Shown: in pieces, positions 55,896 through 56,870 of the stretch
Layout: every line of letters starts with the position of its first letter
How positions within the stretch are numbered: position 1 is the stretch's first letter
Assembly: GCA_025363355.1 (NCBI GenBank)
Contig: JANYEB010000116.1
Coordinates: 1-56,870, forward strand
DNA length: 56,870 bases
Direction: 5' to 3'
Source: Chitinophagaceae bacterium
Lineage (GTDB): Bacteria > Bacteroidota > Bacteroidia > Chitinophagales > Chitinophagaceae
The notes under the pieces: model-generated
Told to the model about the DNA's origin: nothing
Databases searched by the model: none
Seen by the model: only the letters and a program-made list of their open reading frames with translations
Program-made: the position numbers and the translations under genes

Positions 55896-56827
55896 CTTAG
55901 CACTGTAATAACGGCTGTTTCCAGTTCGCTTGGGTTGCTAACGGTAATAGTGCTGAAACCTTTGCCTATTCCATATTTCTCTCCTGCATGAATAACAATA
56001 GGATTGCCTGTTGTGCTGCTGCCTTTGTATAAATGCACGTCAATACTGCCGGTATTGGTTAATGTTCCTCCAATAACAACTCCTTTAAGTGTGGCTTTAT
56101 CTCCAAGTTTTATTTTAGTGGTTTGCAGTTTGGGTTTTGCTGGGTTAAGGTCTATTACAAAACCCCAATCGCCAAGTCCTTTGCTATTTTCGGCGTATAA
56201 TTTCATTAAATAATCGCCCATACCTTTCAGGTTTTCTATAATTGGGTTCCACAAAATGTCTCTTTGCTGCGTAGCGTTTTCGCTATTTTTTGCACTGCTG
56301 ATGGCTTTGCCTGCATAGTTTTGTGCAATGCCAATAGCAGCTTTATCGGTGGTAACGTTAATATTGTTTTTGGTGATATAAGGTTGCAGGGGCGATGTGC
56401 CTGCGGCATAGCTTAAATGTTTATCGAAAAACTTGCCAGCAACAATTGCCAACTCGTCAAAATTTACAGGATACGTTATTTTGTTGTTGCCCACAACGGT
56501 AATTGCCCAGTCGCCAAGTTGGTTAACATTGGGCTTAAACAAACCTTTTAAAAACTGCACTTCGCCTTTAAAGCGTTCAATAATTGGGTCAAAAGTTAAA
56601 TCTCGCAATTGGGTATAATTAGTGCTTTGTTTAAACAACACCAAACGGCTATCGTCTAGCGTTTTTGCTTGGTTGGCAATGGCAACCAAAGCAGTTAAGC
56701 TTAAACCATTTTGGGTAAGATAGGCTTTTAGCAAACTGCCAGCCCCATCGGCAGTGTCTTTGGCTTTAATAGCCTCTAGTAATGTTTTTTGAGAAGTAAA
56801 ATCTTCAGGAAAAAGAATGCGTGCCAT
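55886..56827 (-). CDS. Unrecognised 313-aa protein with internal duplication
   Basis: No family recognised with certainty. It starts MARILFPEDFTSQKTLLEAI and has no signal peptide. Two halves repeat a motif: RDLTFDPIIERFKGEVQFL...NQLGDWAITV and RDILWNPIIENLKGMGDYL...KGLGDWGFVI, about 110 residues apart. The last 85 residues look like a small beta domain (KLGDKATLKGVVIGGTLTNTG...GNPIVIHAGEKYGIG). Codons use more G and C (GGC, GCC, GCG) than the neighbours, a hint of transfer. Its stop lies inside the last 21-bp repeat unit; a -1 frame would extend it with repeated SRVKLSI heptads. Confidence 0.8.
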   Translation of the reverse strand: MARILFPEDFTSQKTLLEAIKAKDTADGAGSLLKAYLTQNGLSLTALVAIANQAKTLDDSRLVLFKQSTNYTQLRDLTFDPIIERFKGEVQFLKGLFKPNVNQLGDWAITVVGNNKITYPVNFDELAIVAGKFFDKHLSYAAGTSPLQPYITKNNINVTTDKAAIGIAQNYAGKAISSAKNSENATQQRDILWNPIIENLKGMGDYLMKLYAENSKGLGDWGFVIDLNPAKPKLQTTKIKLGDKATLKGVVIGGTLTNTGSIDVHLYKGSSTTGNPIVIHAGEKYGIGKGFSTITVSNPSELETAVITVLRNQ

Positions 56828-56870
56828 ACGATGTTGTTTTTAGTGTTTAAATATTTAATGTTTATTGAAA

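Noticed and set aside
55678-55908. 76-codon plus-strand gene of FTLLIDS heptads
   Set aside because: It is the translation of the tandem array and of the terminator. The opposite strand is equally open, so coding evidence is lacking; kept only as a finding.

Overview
The window is an AT-rich bacterial chromosome segment from a member of the Bacteroidota, most likely Chitinophagaceae or a close relative. The support is: several proteins ending in type IX secretion (T9SS) sorting domains, a PorP/SprF-family protein, a TonB receptor next to a DUF5689-type lipoprotein, a PF14121-like porin, Bacteroidota promoters (TTTG, 19 nt, TAnnTTTG), and intergenic repeat families typical of the phylum.

Region 1 (1-25959) holds two tandem, same-strand giant secreted adhesins. 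The left one runs off the window after about 3,771 codons. The right one is complete at 4,398 aa. Both have a signal peptide, a beta-helix N-terminal third, an Ig-like domain and then a chain of repeated scaffold units. The insert between scaffold units is exchangeable: mostly GEVED domains in the left protein and a different jelly-roll-like module in the right. Their upstream leaders share spaced motifs. The first 73 bases of the window recur exactly at 13919-13991.

Region 2 (25960-34493) is housekeeping: rpsL-rpsG, nadC plus a SUI1/eIF1-like gene, an Omp85-barrel protein, accB-accC split by a small four-helix-bundle gene flanked by 22-bp inverted repeats, a PorP/SprF protein, upp and a PAP2 phosphatase.

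Region 3 (34494-37284) is repeat-rich. It has a T9SS C-terminal fragment, a T9SS cargo gene frameshifted at a G9 tract, and several interspersed repeats inside coding sequence, followed by a ComA-like phosphosulfolactate synthase.

Region 4 (37285-50821) holds aroE, the DUF5689 lipoprotein/TonB receptor pair, a putative porin, a diacylglycerol-kinase-like protein, a PPC/DUF296 lipoprotein, a secreted pectate lyase, a translationally coupled pair of M16 peptidases and a PF04020 membrane protein.

Region 5 (50818-56870) holds an alpha/beta hydrolase and an operon of two tiny membrane proteins, a sodium:solute symporter and pdxA with overlapping or near-contiguous genes. It ends with an orphan barstar-like gene, a small unknown gene, a seven-copy 21-bp tandem repeat and an unrecognised internally duplicated protein.

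The best candidates for undescribed biology are the small membrane peptides coupled to the symporter, the inverted-repeat four-helix-bundle cassette inside the acc operon, the G9 switch in a T9SS protein, the 21-bp array, and the swap of insert domains between the twin adhesins. No tRNA, rRNA, CRISPR array, transposase or prophage was found.
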